64,000 nucleotides of DNA from DASQDN01 sp963833675 (GTDB taxonomy: Bacteria > Acidobacteriota > Terriglobia > Bryobacterales > Bryobacteraceae): assembly GCA_963833675.1 (NCBI GenBank), contig CAWHYW010000045.1, positions 1 to 64,000 of the forward strand, in the 5' to 3' direction. Positions 57,157 through 64,000 of this stretch are shown in pieces. The notes below the pieces were generated by a model. It worked only from the letters and a program-made list of their open reading frames with translations, did not search any database and was not told where the DNA came from. How positions within the stretch are numbered: the first letter of the stretch is position 1; each line of letters begins with the position of its first letter. A program made the translations under genes and the position numbers.

Positions 57157-58473
57157 TCACTCGAGAATGCGGCGGCTCGCATCGATTCGGAAGTACACCA
57201 CAGCCGCAACCAGACACAGGGATGACGCCAGTAAAAACGGCTCATTCCAACTGAACCACTTCACCAGATAAGCACACAAAACCGGTGAAATTGCTCCGCC
57301 CATATTGCCGAACGTGTTCATGACGGAAGAGACCGAGCCTGCGTACTCCGCTCCGATATCCAATGGAAGCGCCCAAGTCGCCCCGATAGTTAATTCTAGC
57401 CCGAATACGGCCAGGCAGCTGAATGAAACGCTGGTCCAGGGGTCAGCTGTCAGTGCCGCCGGCACAATTGCGCTGCCTGCTGTCAGGAATCCGATAACTC
57501 CGAGAGCGCGTCTTGCCACAACCAGGTTGCCGGTTCGCTTCAATAACAAATCGGACAACCATCCGCCGAGAAGATTACCTGCGGCGCCTGCGAAAAGCGG
57601 GAGACTCGCATAGAGTCCCATCTCCTTCAGGTTGTATTGCCGATATAGCGCAAGATACGATGGGAACCAATCAAGGTATAAAGCCTGACAGTAGCCGTAG
57701 CAGAAGTACATCACACACATCAGCCAAAGCGTTCGAGAGCGGAGAATGGCGCGCCAGGGAATCGTCTTGGAAACGCTCGATCGCTCGCCGATTGACGAAT
57801 GTATTAGCTCGAGTTCTGCCGCGTTGACGGCGGGGTGCTCGCGCGGAGTGTCGCGATAATACACGTACCATGCAGCCGCCCACACGATCCCCATCGTGCC
57901 GAACAGGTAGAAAGGCGAGCGCCACCCATAATGCAAAATCAACCACGCCACGATCGGAGGCACGAAGGCTGCTCCAAGCCGCGACCCCGCATGAGTTAGT
58001 CCCTGCGCATACCCGCGCTCGGAGCGCAGCATCCAGCGGGACAACGATCGGGTGGCGATTGGAAATGCGCCCGCTTCGCCTGCGCCGAAGAGAAATCGTG
58101 TGACCAGCATCGACGCGGCGTTCCAGGAAAGCGCAGTCGCGGCGGTGAAAAAGCTCCACCATGTCACGATCAGGCTTAGCGCGCGTCGCGGACCAAGGCG
58201 GTCACCCAGCCAGCCCCCGGGAATCTGAAACAGGGAATAGCCCCAACGAAAGGAAGCCATTATCCAGCCCATCGTCACCAGGCTGAATCCGAACTCCTGC
58301 CGGATGGAAGGCGTAGCCGACCCGATCACCACGCGATCCATATAGGTCACCATGTAGGCCGCTACGGTAAACCACAGAACGATATGGCGTACGCGAGTCG
58401 GACGGACGCCTGACGCGCCTCTCATAGGGGCCTGCCGTGCCGCGGGAAGCATATCAGTGCGGCTGGACTGCAT
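57157..58473 (-). CDS. MFS transporter, anion:cation symporter type
   Basis: 438 residues, 12 transmembrane helices. The N-terminal sequence MVTYMDRVVIGSATPSIRQE, WGYSLFQIPGGWLGDRLGPR and the loop FGAGEAGAFPIATRSLSRWM are characteristic of the ACS (phthalate permease/glucarate) branch of MFS, which imports organic acids. It starts at ATG 58473, inside the end of the bicupin gene (20-base overlap); ATG 58452 is an alternative. Substrate probably an organic acid produced or consumed by the neighbouring exported enzymes. Confidence 0.93.
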   Translation of the reverse strand: MQSSRTDMLPAARQAPMRGASGVRPTRVRHIVLWFTVAAYMVTYMDRVVIGSATPSIRQEFGFSLVTMGWIMASFRWGYSLFQIPGGWLGDRLGPRRALSLIVTWWSFFTAATALSWNAASMLVTRFLFGAGEAGAFPIATRSLSRWMLRSERGYAQGLTHAGSRLGAAFVPPIVAWLILHYGWRSPFYLFGTMGIVWAAAWYVYYRDTPREHPAVNAAELELIHSSIGERSSVSKTIPWRAILRSRTLWLMCVMYFCYGYCQALYLDWFPSYLALYRQYNLKEMGLYASLPLFAGAAGNLLGGWLSDLLLKRTGNLVVARRALGVIGFLTAGSAIVPAALTADPWTSVSFSCLAVFGLELTIGATWALPLDIGAEYAGSVSSVMNTFGNMGGAISPVLCAYLVKWFSWNEPFLLASSLCLVAAVVYFRIDASRRILE

Positions 58474-59368
58474 CTCTCAGGTGAGCGATATTCGGGTAGC
58501 CATTCATCGCGAGCCGCGTACTCGGGCCGTCCCCCCAGAATCGCGGAGCATGGAACGTGAATGGCGGCACGTACACAACGTCTCCTTCCGACGCGATGAT
58601 CACACCGACCTTCTCGATTGGATATCGGATCTGTCCCTGCATAATCAACCAGAACTCCGCGCACTCGGGGTGATAGTGACCGCGGTCCTTCTCGTTCAGA
58701 GGAGGAAGATTCTTCGCATACCCATAGATGATGTTGGATACGGCGCGATCGTCGTGAACGAACCGGCTGCCCTTATATGCGGAATCTTTTTCCAGCTCAT
58801 AAAGGTTGATATGCGGCTTGTTCTCGTGCCCGTAGGGAAACGGCTTGCGATTGAAAACCACAGGAATCCAAGTTGCGCCCGGAAGTTCGGGTGGTTTCAC
58901 ATCCTGCGGATAAAGGGTCTTCGCCTTTGCGATGTTCGTCTCGAATCGCAATGACGGCTGATCGCCGATAGTTTCCATCGAGTAGGTAGTTTGGGCCGGA
59001 ACCTGCACCATGGATCCCTTGCTGGCGACAAACGAATCCTGGCCTTCGATATCGAACCGAATCTGGCCATCCATCACCACCCACCATTCGCGCGTATCGG
59101 GATGGTACCGGCGGCTCACCTTCGTGCCGGGAGCCGACTGAATGTACTCGGAATGAAGATGATCATCGTTTACGATGATCTCCCGCCAGTTCGCCTGACC
59201 CTTATACTTCGTCTTCAAATCGGCCAGTTTCGTGTGCGGCTTGTGGCCCGGAGGATACTTCGCGGGCTCGTACTTAGGCGCCCAACTCGGTGTCTCCTTC
59301 GGCTGCTGCGCGGCGGCCCAGTAGCAAAGCAGGCCCGCCATTCCTACGACTATAAGAAACGCTCTCAT
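58454..59368 (-). CDS. Exported bicupin protein
   Basis: 304 residues with a signal peptide (MRAFLIVVGMAGLLCYWAAA). Two cupin domains are present: first around SRRYHPDTREWWVVMDGQIR then GSMVQVPAQTTYSMETIG; second around GHYHPECAEFWLIMQGQIRY then GDVVYVPPFTFHAPRFWG. Metal-binding His/Glu residues are clear in the second domain (H-x-H-x5-E and a later His) and incomplete in the first. Periplasmic bicupins have dioxygenase, isomerase or binding roles; none can be chosen here. It follows the amidohydrolase stop by three bases and is followed by MFS, ferredoxin and Cys-rich genes. Confidence 0.9.
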   Translation of the reverse strand: MRAFLIVVGMAGLLCYWAAAQQPKETPSWAPKYEPAKYPPGHKPHTKLADLKTKYKGQANWREIIVNDDHLHSEYIQSAPGTKVSRRYHPDTREWWVVMDGQIRFDIEGQDSFVASKGSMVQVPAQTTYSMETIGDQPSLRFETNIAKAKTLYPQDVKPPELPGATWIPVVFNRKPFPYGHENKPHINLYELEKDSAYKGSRFVHDDRAVSNIIYGYAKNLPPLNEKDRGHYHPECAEFWLIMQGQIRYPIEKVGVIIASEGDVVYVPPFTFHAPRFWGDGPSTRLAMNGYPNIAHLRDAVQPH

Positions 59369-59371
59369 AGG

Positions 59372-60684
59372 TCAATTCACCTTTCGGCCGGCGATCATTA
59401 CGCTCTCGATTGTGCGGGTGTTGCGAATGTCATCGAGCGGATTCTTGGATAGGACAATGAGGTCCGCCCACTTACCGTTTTCTAGTGTCCCCAGATCCTT
59501 GGCGCCGAGAAACTCTGCCGAATTGCGAGTTGCCATCTGAATAATCTGCATCGGTGTCAGCCCGGCATCGGCCATGTATTGCATTTCCAGATGTTCGAAG
59601 AATCCAGGAAATCGTCCCGGAGGTCCGGTATCGGTCCCGAACCCGACCTTTACGCCCGCATCGACTAGACGTTTGAGATTCTTCTTTGCGACCTCAAACG
59701 CAGTCTGAAAACGCGGATCGGATGCGACTGCCTTCTGACCGGGCGTTTTCAATGTGGCGATCACGTCCGGTGTCACGCTGCGCTTGAAGAACGGATCGTC
59801 GAGCCACGCAGGCGGATTTGCAAACGCGAACGAGGACATCTCCCGAGTGAGCGTCGCGGCCTGTTGCCACGCGCCTTTCTTCTTCATCAAAGCAATCATC
59901 GCGTCATCAACCGGCTTATCTCGGATACTGTGCGCGAGCCCGTCCAATCCCGCCTCGACCAACCCCCGCGCGTCTTCGAGATAAAAGATGTGAGCGCCGA
60001 CTTTCAGTCCGTGCTTGTGAGCTTCCTGGATGATGTCCTTCGACAAATCCATCGGGATCTTGCGTTCTTTGCCGAAGTGATCATCCACCCAGATCTTCAC
60101 CTCGTCTACTTTCTTGTCAGCCAGCCATTCAACGTCTTTCCGTACTTCCGCGGCGTTTTCCACTTCGAAAGGCACACCCTTCATGCCTGGAGCCGACGTC
60201 GGATAACCTGCCTTTCCGGTAAAGCCTCGGCCGGCCGTGAACAGGCGAGTGTACTGCGGCCTTCCTGCCCGCTCTTCCGCACGAATCTGGAAAGACAGGT
60301 CCTGGTCGCTGCCCATACTGATCATCGAAGTGACCCCATAGGAGGCGTAGGTCTTCAGGTTGTGCTCTACATTGGCACGGGTGAAATTCTTCGGATCCTG
60401 AACTAAACCAATGACATTGCCGATATGTCCATGGAGATTGATGATGCCGGGCATGACGTATTTGCCCGATAAATCCAGCGTGGTTGCATCGGCGGGAACT
60501 TTGGCAACGGCGCAGGACCCGCATAGCGGATACGGCCGTCAGTGACAACTAGTGCCGCGTTCGGAACGGGCGGCTTCCCTGTTCCGTCGATCAGCGTAAA
60601 ATTTCTCAGAACGATAGTTTCGGCCGAACACGCCGTGGCAAAAAGGAAAACCACAAACGCGCTGTTTTTCAGCAAAGCGCTCAT
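59372..60684 (-). pseudogene. Exported amidohydrolase (imidazolonepropionase-like), one frameshift
   Basis: About 437 codons. A signal peptide (NSAFVVFLFATACSAE) and the N-terminal beta-sandwich (IVLRNFTLIDGTGKPPVPNA) are in the first frame; after a shift near 60520 the second frame carries the rest. Metal ligands: HGH in INLHGHIGN, the bridging Lys in VKIWVDDHFG, His in GLKVGAHIFY and in GLAHSIRDKP, Asp in VGFGTDTGPPG. C-terminal NGKWADLIVLSKNPLDDIRN is a family hallmark. These binuclear enzymes hydrolyse amide or lactam bonds, often as exported aryldialkyl-type or dipeptidase-like forms. It is first gene of the minus-strand unit down to 55231. Confidence 0.9.
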
Positions 60685-60735
60685 GGTCGAGGAATTCTAA
60701 CACATCGAGACCGGATTTGGTGGTAGTCTATAACT

Positions 60736-61671
60736 GTGAAATGTTTGCTGTGCCTCTTTTTTTGTACCGCTTTGTGGTGTGAGCAGTCCTCGGTCGCGAC
60801 CCGCACTTACGATGTAAACGGCCATCCAGTATCCGGTGTAAGTGTTAGAAACTCAGGCGGTTCAACTAAAGAAATCACACGCGACATTAACGGCCAAACG
60901 GCGCCGGTCGAGTCTGTCACAGAACGGATTGTCAGCGATTCCGGCGGAGTCAAAGTTATCGAGCGTACCATCAAGCGGTACGACGCGAACGGCACGCCGG
61001 GCCCGGCCGAGCGCATCACAGTCGAGGAACGTAAGCAGGCCGACGGAACCCTTCATACATCCACCACCGTCTCGAGGGGGACCATTAACGGTAGCTTTCA
61101 GGTAGCCGAACGCTCCACATCGATTAGCCGTACAAACGGGAACCGGACGGAAACTTCGACCTCGATTGAGCGGCCGACCTTAAACGGATCTTTCGATCTC
61201 GTGGAAAAGAACGAACAATCTGTAGTTACCGATGGGTCGAAGACTACCGAAAACATCGCGACTACCCGGCGCGATGCAAACGGCCGCTTCGCTGAAACGG
61301 CGCGAAAGGTCCGCGAAGCCGTGACGGTGAACGGTCAAACGAACGAAAATACCGCTGAATACGAGAGCGCCTCGACGGGTGAGATGCGAATCATGCGCCA
61401 GAGCACCGCGCGCATCGATCCTGCGGGCACTCGTGAAACAACCGTCTATGTTCCGGATCCTACGGGCAAGTTAACGTTATTCCGCCAACAAGTTATCGAG
61501 AAAAAGGACACACCCGGCGGCACTGTGGAAACGACCACCGTGCGCTTCGCTCTGCCATCAGATCCGGGTAAACTCGGGCCTCCCCGGAAAGCGGAAGAGG
61601 TCGTTTGCACCGGCGATTGCGGGCGCAAATCAACCGTGGCCGAAGTGCATCAGCCAGCCCAATCCAAATAA
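60736..61671 (+). CDS. Secreted repeat protein of unknown function
   Basis: 311 residues from GTG 60736. A signal peptide (VKCLLCLFFCTALWCEQ) precedes a Thr/Ser/Arg-rich sequence made of imperfect repeats of about 25-30 residues, each with an aspartate-asparagine-glycine type turn: TYDVNGHPVSGVSV, TRDINGQTAPVESVTERI, RYDANGTPGPAERITVEER, TINGSFQVAERSTS, TLNGSFDLVEKNEQS and RRDANGRFAETARKVRE. The pattern resembles wide beta-sheet repeat proteins, but I cannot assign a family. A Cys pair (CTGDCG) lies near the C-terminus. It is convergent with, and overlaps, the small membrane gene at 61630. Confidence 0.7.
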   Translation: MKCLLCLFFCTALWCEQSSVATRTYDVNGHPVSGVSVRNSGGSTKEITRDINGQTAPVESVTERIVSDSGGVKVIERTIKRYDANGTPGPAERITVEERKQADGTLHTSTTVSRGTINGSFQVAERSTSISRTNGNRTETSTSIERPTLNGSFDLVEKNEQSVVTDGSKTTENIATTRRDANGRFAETARKVREAVTVNGQTNENTAEYESASTGEMRIMRQSTARIDPAGTRETTVYVPDPTGKLTLFRQQVIEKKDTPGGTVETTTVRFALPSDPGKLGPPRKAEEVVCTGDCGRKSTVAEVHQPAQSK

Positions 61672-61815
61672 CGCAATAACAAAATACGCGAAGCACTGAA
61701 GCCCGTAGCGTATTCTCTCTTGATCAGTCTTTTTTGTGGTGATGCCAAGCACCACCGACGTAAAGAGCGCGAACAGGATCGCGGTCTCAAGATGGGATAA
61801 AGCCATTCTCGGCAT
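61630..61815 (-). CDS. Small membrane protein (61 residues)
   Basis: Starts MPRMALSHLETAILFALFTS and continues VVLGITTKKTDQERIRYG, then CFAYFVIALFGLGWLMHFGH. Two transmembrane helices are separated by a charged loop. Its ATG overlaps the TGA of the DUF6677-like gene by one base, so it is translated as part of that unit. Function unknown; it probably works with its neighbour. Its 3' end overlaps the convergent repeat protein gene by about 42 bases. Confidence 0.8.
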   Translation of the reverse strand: MPRMALSHLETAILFALFTSVVLGITTKKTDQERIRYGLQCFAYFVIALFGLGWLMHFGHG

Positions 61816-62222
61816 CAGTTTTTCTTTCCTGTCCCGATCTCGTGAATGTCAACCATGGCTAAGATATTCAGCAGCCCCGCACCTACCAAAAACTTGCTGC
61901 CGTAGTCGTAAACGTGCCCGGCCATATCCGGCTGGTTGTATCCGAGGGCCACGGTGATGAAATACAGCGCTCCGGACGCCAAGTGGCAAAGAAATCCGCC
62001 GCAATAGATGAGCGTGGTCAGCAGATCTCCGCCTTGCGGCTGAAAAAGCGGCCCGCGCATCATCAGCCCGATCAGGAACATGGTCGTTACCGAAACGAAA
62101 ATCAGGATTCCACGACCCTGCCGGCCGAGCATAAAATGGCCGGCGCCCGGAACGATCCAACCGGCCAGGAGAGCGGGCAGCCACGATGAGACTGGAACTG
62201 GCTTAACTTGTGCTTCTGTCAT
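61815..62222 (-). CDS. DUF6677-like integral membrane protein
   Basis: 135 residues with about four hydrophobic helices. The pattern SSWLPALLAGWIVPGAGHFM, LGRQGRGILIFVSVTTMF, YCGGFLCHLASGALYFITVA and NQPDMAGHVYDYGSKFLVGA agrees with my memory of DUF6677, a small acidobacterial membrane family. GHFMLGRQGRG resembles the TM2-type motif. No known function. It starts directly after the HhH stop and overlaps the small membrane gene by one base. Confidence 0.8.
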   Translation of the reverse strand: MTEAQVKPVPVSSWLPALLAGWIVPGAGHFMLGRQGRGILIFVSVTTMFLIGLMMRGPLFQPQGGDLLTTLIYCGGFLCHLASGALYFITVALGYNQPDMAGHVYDYGSKFLVGAGLLNILAMVDIHEIGTGKKN

Positions 62223-62552
62223 CTACTTTTGCTTTGCAATAATCTGATCTTTAATCTTGTTGTACGTTGCCGACGGAATAATCTTCTTCGTTACCAGATC
62301 ATTCTTTCCGTGATACGGACGTCCTTTTACAATCTTATCCGCATAGGCCGTGCCGATTCCCGGGAGCTTCTGTAACTCGTCCGCTGACGCCGAGTTTATG
62401 TCCACAAGATTGCCTGCAGCTTCGGTCTTGGCAGCGGGTGCCGGGGCCTTAGCCGCCTGCGTTTTGGCGGGAGCAGGTTTGGCGGCGCTTGCCTGAGCAT
62501 AGGCGAACGCGACACCGATGACGGCGAGAAACAGCGCACGAAGAACTTTCAT
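62223..62552 (-). CDS. Exported helix-hairpin-helix protein (ComEA-like)
   Basis: 109 residues. Signal peptide (VLRALFLAVIGVAFAYAQA), an Ala/Pro/Lys-rich linker, then an HhH domain: NLVDINSASADELQKLPGIG, TAYADKIVKGRPY, VTKKIIPSATYNKIKDQII. The DINxAxxxELxxLPGIG signature is that of ComEA-type DNA-binding HhH proteins. With a signal peptide it could bind DNA in the periplasm during uptake, but many such proteins have no proven role. The stop immediately precedes the DUF6677-like ATG. Confidence 0.88.
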   Translation of the reverse strand: MKVLRALFLAVIGVAFAYAQASAAKPAPAKTQAAKAPAPAAKTEAAGNLVDINSASADELQKLPGIGTAYADKIVKGRPYHGKNDLVTKKIIPSATYNKIKDQIIAKQK

Positions 62553-62709
62553 GTCGTTAGATTACCGTATTTACAAGCAGATGGACGTACCCCAGCGCGA
62601 AACGTTTGAAAGGGCTGGGCTACGCAATCAGCGTGTCATTAACTCCACCACATTCAGGCCATTCCGTTGGAGCATGATAGCGCCTTCGGTGTGCTAGATT
62701 GGGTCTTTC
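62553..62709. promoter_or_regulatory. Divergent intergenic region before gcvT; no clear glycine riboswitch
   Basis: About 157 bases between the HhH gene (minus) and gcvT (plus). A TGTGCTAGATT element lies near 62692-62700, resembling an extended -10, but it leaves almost no leader and has no good -35. I looked for the conserved glycine-riboswitch core and did not find it. Confidence 0.3.
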
Positions 62710-63816
62710 ATGAGCCAGCCTGCGGCCAATCTCAGAGCTACACCGCTGAACTCTGTTCATCGGCGTATGAAAGCGAAGATGGTCGATTTCGGAGGCTGGG
62801 ACATGCCTGTTCAGTACTCCGGAATTATTGAGGAGCACAACGCCGTACGCAATGCGGTAGGTCTCTTCGATGTGAGTCATATGGGCGAAGTAGAAGTGCG
62901 CGGACCTGAGGCTTTAGATGTCATCGACTCGGTCTCCTCAAACAATGCTTCCAAGCTCAAGCAAGGTCAGGCGCATTACTCAGGGCTGTTGTACGATCAT
63001 GGCGGCTTCGTGGACGACATCCTGGTCCACAAGGTGGACGACGATCACTTCTTCATCTGTGTCAACGCCTCCAATCAGGAGAAAGATTTCGACTACATCA
63101 ACCTGGTGAACCGGCACAAAGCTACGGTCGAGTTCGCGTCCGACCGTTATGCCCAGATCGCCGTGCAGGGGCCGAAAGCGCTCCCGACTCTCCAAAAGCT
63201 CACACGCACTCCGCTTGCGGATATCAAGTATTACTGGTTTGTCGATGGAGAGGTGGACCGTGTTTTCGCGCGTATCGCGCGGACCGGCTACACGGGCGAG
63301 GATGGGTTCGAGATCTACATCGCGCCTGACAGAGCCGAGCCGATTTGGGACAAGCTGCTCGATGCCGGTCAGGAGTTCGGAATCAAACCATGTGGTCTGG
63401 GAGCTCGTAATACTCTGCGACTCGAATCCAAGATGGCCCTATACGGTCATGAGATCGGGCCGAGTATCACCCCGTTGGAAGCCGACCTTGCCTGGATCGT
63501 CAAGTTCGACAAGCCGGATTTCATAGGGAAAGCTGCGCTGGAAAAGCAGAAGTCTCAAGGTGTGAAGCGTAGTTTGGCGGGCTTTGAGATGACAGGCCGT
63601 GGGATCGGCCGTGACGGCTACGAAGTCTACGTTGACGGAGCGCCTGCGGGTTGGGTGACGAGCGGTGGGCCATCTCCGACAACCGGCAAGAACATCGGAC
63701 TTTGCATATTGCCGCTGGAAGCTGCGCAGATCGGCAAGACCATTCAAATCATGATTCGAAACCAGCCCGTGGATGCCGTTATCGTACCCACGCCATTTTA
63801 CAAGCGAGCCAAATAA
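62710..63816 (+). CDS. gcvT: Aminomethyltransferase, glycine cleavage T protein
   Basis: 368 residues, full length. Diagnostic blocks: VDFGGWDMPVQYSGIIEEHN, VGLFDVSHMGEVEV, DDILVHKVDDDHFFICVNAS, AVQGPKALPTLQKL, IARTGYTGEDGFEIYIAP and LGARNTLRLESKMALYGHEI, then FIGKAALEKQK. With GcvP, GcvH and Lpd it cleaves glycine to CO2, ammonia and methylene-tetrahydrofolate in the cytoplasm; this subunit transfers the methylene to tetrahydrofolate. gcvH follows after five bases, as usual in this operon. Confidence 0.97.
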   Translation: MSQPAANLRATPLNSVHRRMKAKMVDFGGWDMPVQYSGIIEEHNAVRNAVGLFDVSHMGEVEVRGPEALDVIDSVSSNNASKLKQGQAHYSGLLYDHGGFVDDILVHKVDDDHFFICVNASNQEKDFDYINLVNRHKATVEFASDRYAQIAVQGPKALPTLQKLTRTPLADIKYYWFVDGEVDRVFARIARTGYTGEDGFEIYIAPDRAEPIWDKLLDAGQEFGIKPCGLGARNTLRLESKMALYGHEIGPSITPLEADLAWIVKFDKPDFIGKAALEKQKSQGVKRSLAGFEMTGRGIGRDGYEVYVDGAPAGWVTSGGPSPTTGKNIGLCILPLEAAQIGKTIQIMIRNQPVDAVIVPTPFYKRAK

Positions 63817-63821
63817 AAAGC

Positions 63822-64000
63822 ATGTATCCTGACCATTTTCGTTACACGAAGGAACACGAGTGGGTCTCGGTCGAAGGTGAAGTCGGTACGATCGGTATTA
63901 CGGACCACGCGCAAAAGGAACTGGGCGACATCGTCTATGTGGACCTGCCCAAGGTAGGAACATCCGTGTCGCAAGGAGGCACAATCGGATCGGTGGAATC
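63822..64000 (+). CDS. gcvH: Glycine cleavage H protein (partial, runs off the window)
   Basis: Begins ATG 63822 with MYPDHFRYTKEHEWVSVEGE, then IGITDHAQKELGDIVYVDLP and KVGTSVSQGGTIGSVES before the window ends. This is the canonical N-terminal half of the lipoyl-carrier H protein; the lipoylated lysine motif (ESVKA-type) would come immediately after the cut. Together with gcvT it indicates a gcvTH(P) operon on the plus strand. Confidence 0.95.
   Translation, partial: MYPDHFRYTKEHEWVSVEGEVGTIGITDHAQKELGDIVYVDLPKVGTSVSQGGTIGSVE

Noticed and set aside
62553..62709. Glycine riboswitch ahead of gcvT
   Set aside because: Neither aptamer core is recognisable and the leader is too short after the candidate -10.

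Overview
The window looks like chromosomal DNA of an acidobacterium of the Solibacter/Bryobacter type. The grounds are gene content and style: three very large TonB-dependent receptors with an N-terminal carboxypeptidase-like domain and a terminal aromatic residue, many Tat-exported enzymes, a cytochrome-like DUF1587/1592/1588/1585 protein paired with a DUF1552 protein, ITDAGL-type leucine-rich repeats, TolB-like propellers and a DUF6677-like protein. This is inference from families; no rRNA is present.

Layout. 1-2.1 kb: a badly frameshifted fused membrane/spermidine synthase gene. 2.1-6.6 kb: a GH15 glucoamylase/trehalase-type gene, a zinc-ribbon thioredoxin, and a Tat-exported pair (creatininase family plus an unknown protein). 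6.6-7.2 kb: a decayed stretch with hydrolase and glyoxalase-fold remnants and a clear hairpin/T-run. 7.2-15.3 kb: an uncharacterised protein, then a receptor-DUF1592-DUF1552 operon with TAATG overlaps. 27.2-15.3 kb (minus): a long probable operon of receptor, exported class V aminotransferase, CehA/McbA metallohydrolase, exported RraA-like protein, TolB-like propeller and two LRR proteins. It is preceded by a near-consensus promoter overlaid with two GTATAC boxes and by a 30-codon upstream ORF. 33.1-27.4 kb (minus) with 33.2-34.7 kb (plus): a receptor and two Tat-exported enolase-superfamily enzymes, divergent from a sodium:solute symporter. 34.9 kb: a selenocysteine tRNA gene. 40.1-35.3 kb (minus): esterase, acetyltransferase, NAD-epimerase and DapA-like genes.

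54.3-40.1 kb (minus): six tightly overlapping genes, namely a membrane-anchored propeller, a VIT-VWA protein, a giant TPR protein of about 2,200 codons, a membrane-anchored unknown, a penicillin-binding-protein-like domain and a SpoIID domain protein. I regard this cluster as the best candidate for an undescribed system. 54.4-60.7 kb: myo-inositol oxygenase (plus), then a minus-strand run of exported amidohydrolase, exported bicupin, MFS transporter, ferredoxin with an ACT-like tail, Cys-rich partner and NTF2-fold protein. 60.7-64 kb: a secreted repeat protein, a small membrane/HhH gene set, then gcvT and the start of gcvH.

A striking property is the number of frameshifts (about forty by my reading). 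They are clustered in some genes and absent from others, with almost no in-frame nonsense codons, and gene boundaries and reading-frame conservation on both sides are good. This fits indel errors in the assembly at least as well as real gene decay. Genes with frameshifts are listed here as pseudogene over their full reconstructed extent. The apparent shared theme is uptake and periplasmic processing of plant- or polymer-derived organic compounds (sugar acids, inositol, amines), but substrates cannot be read from the sequence.
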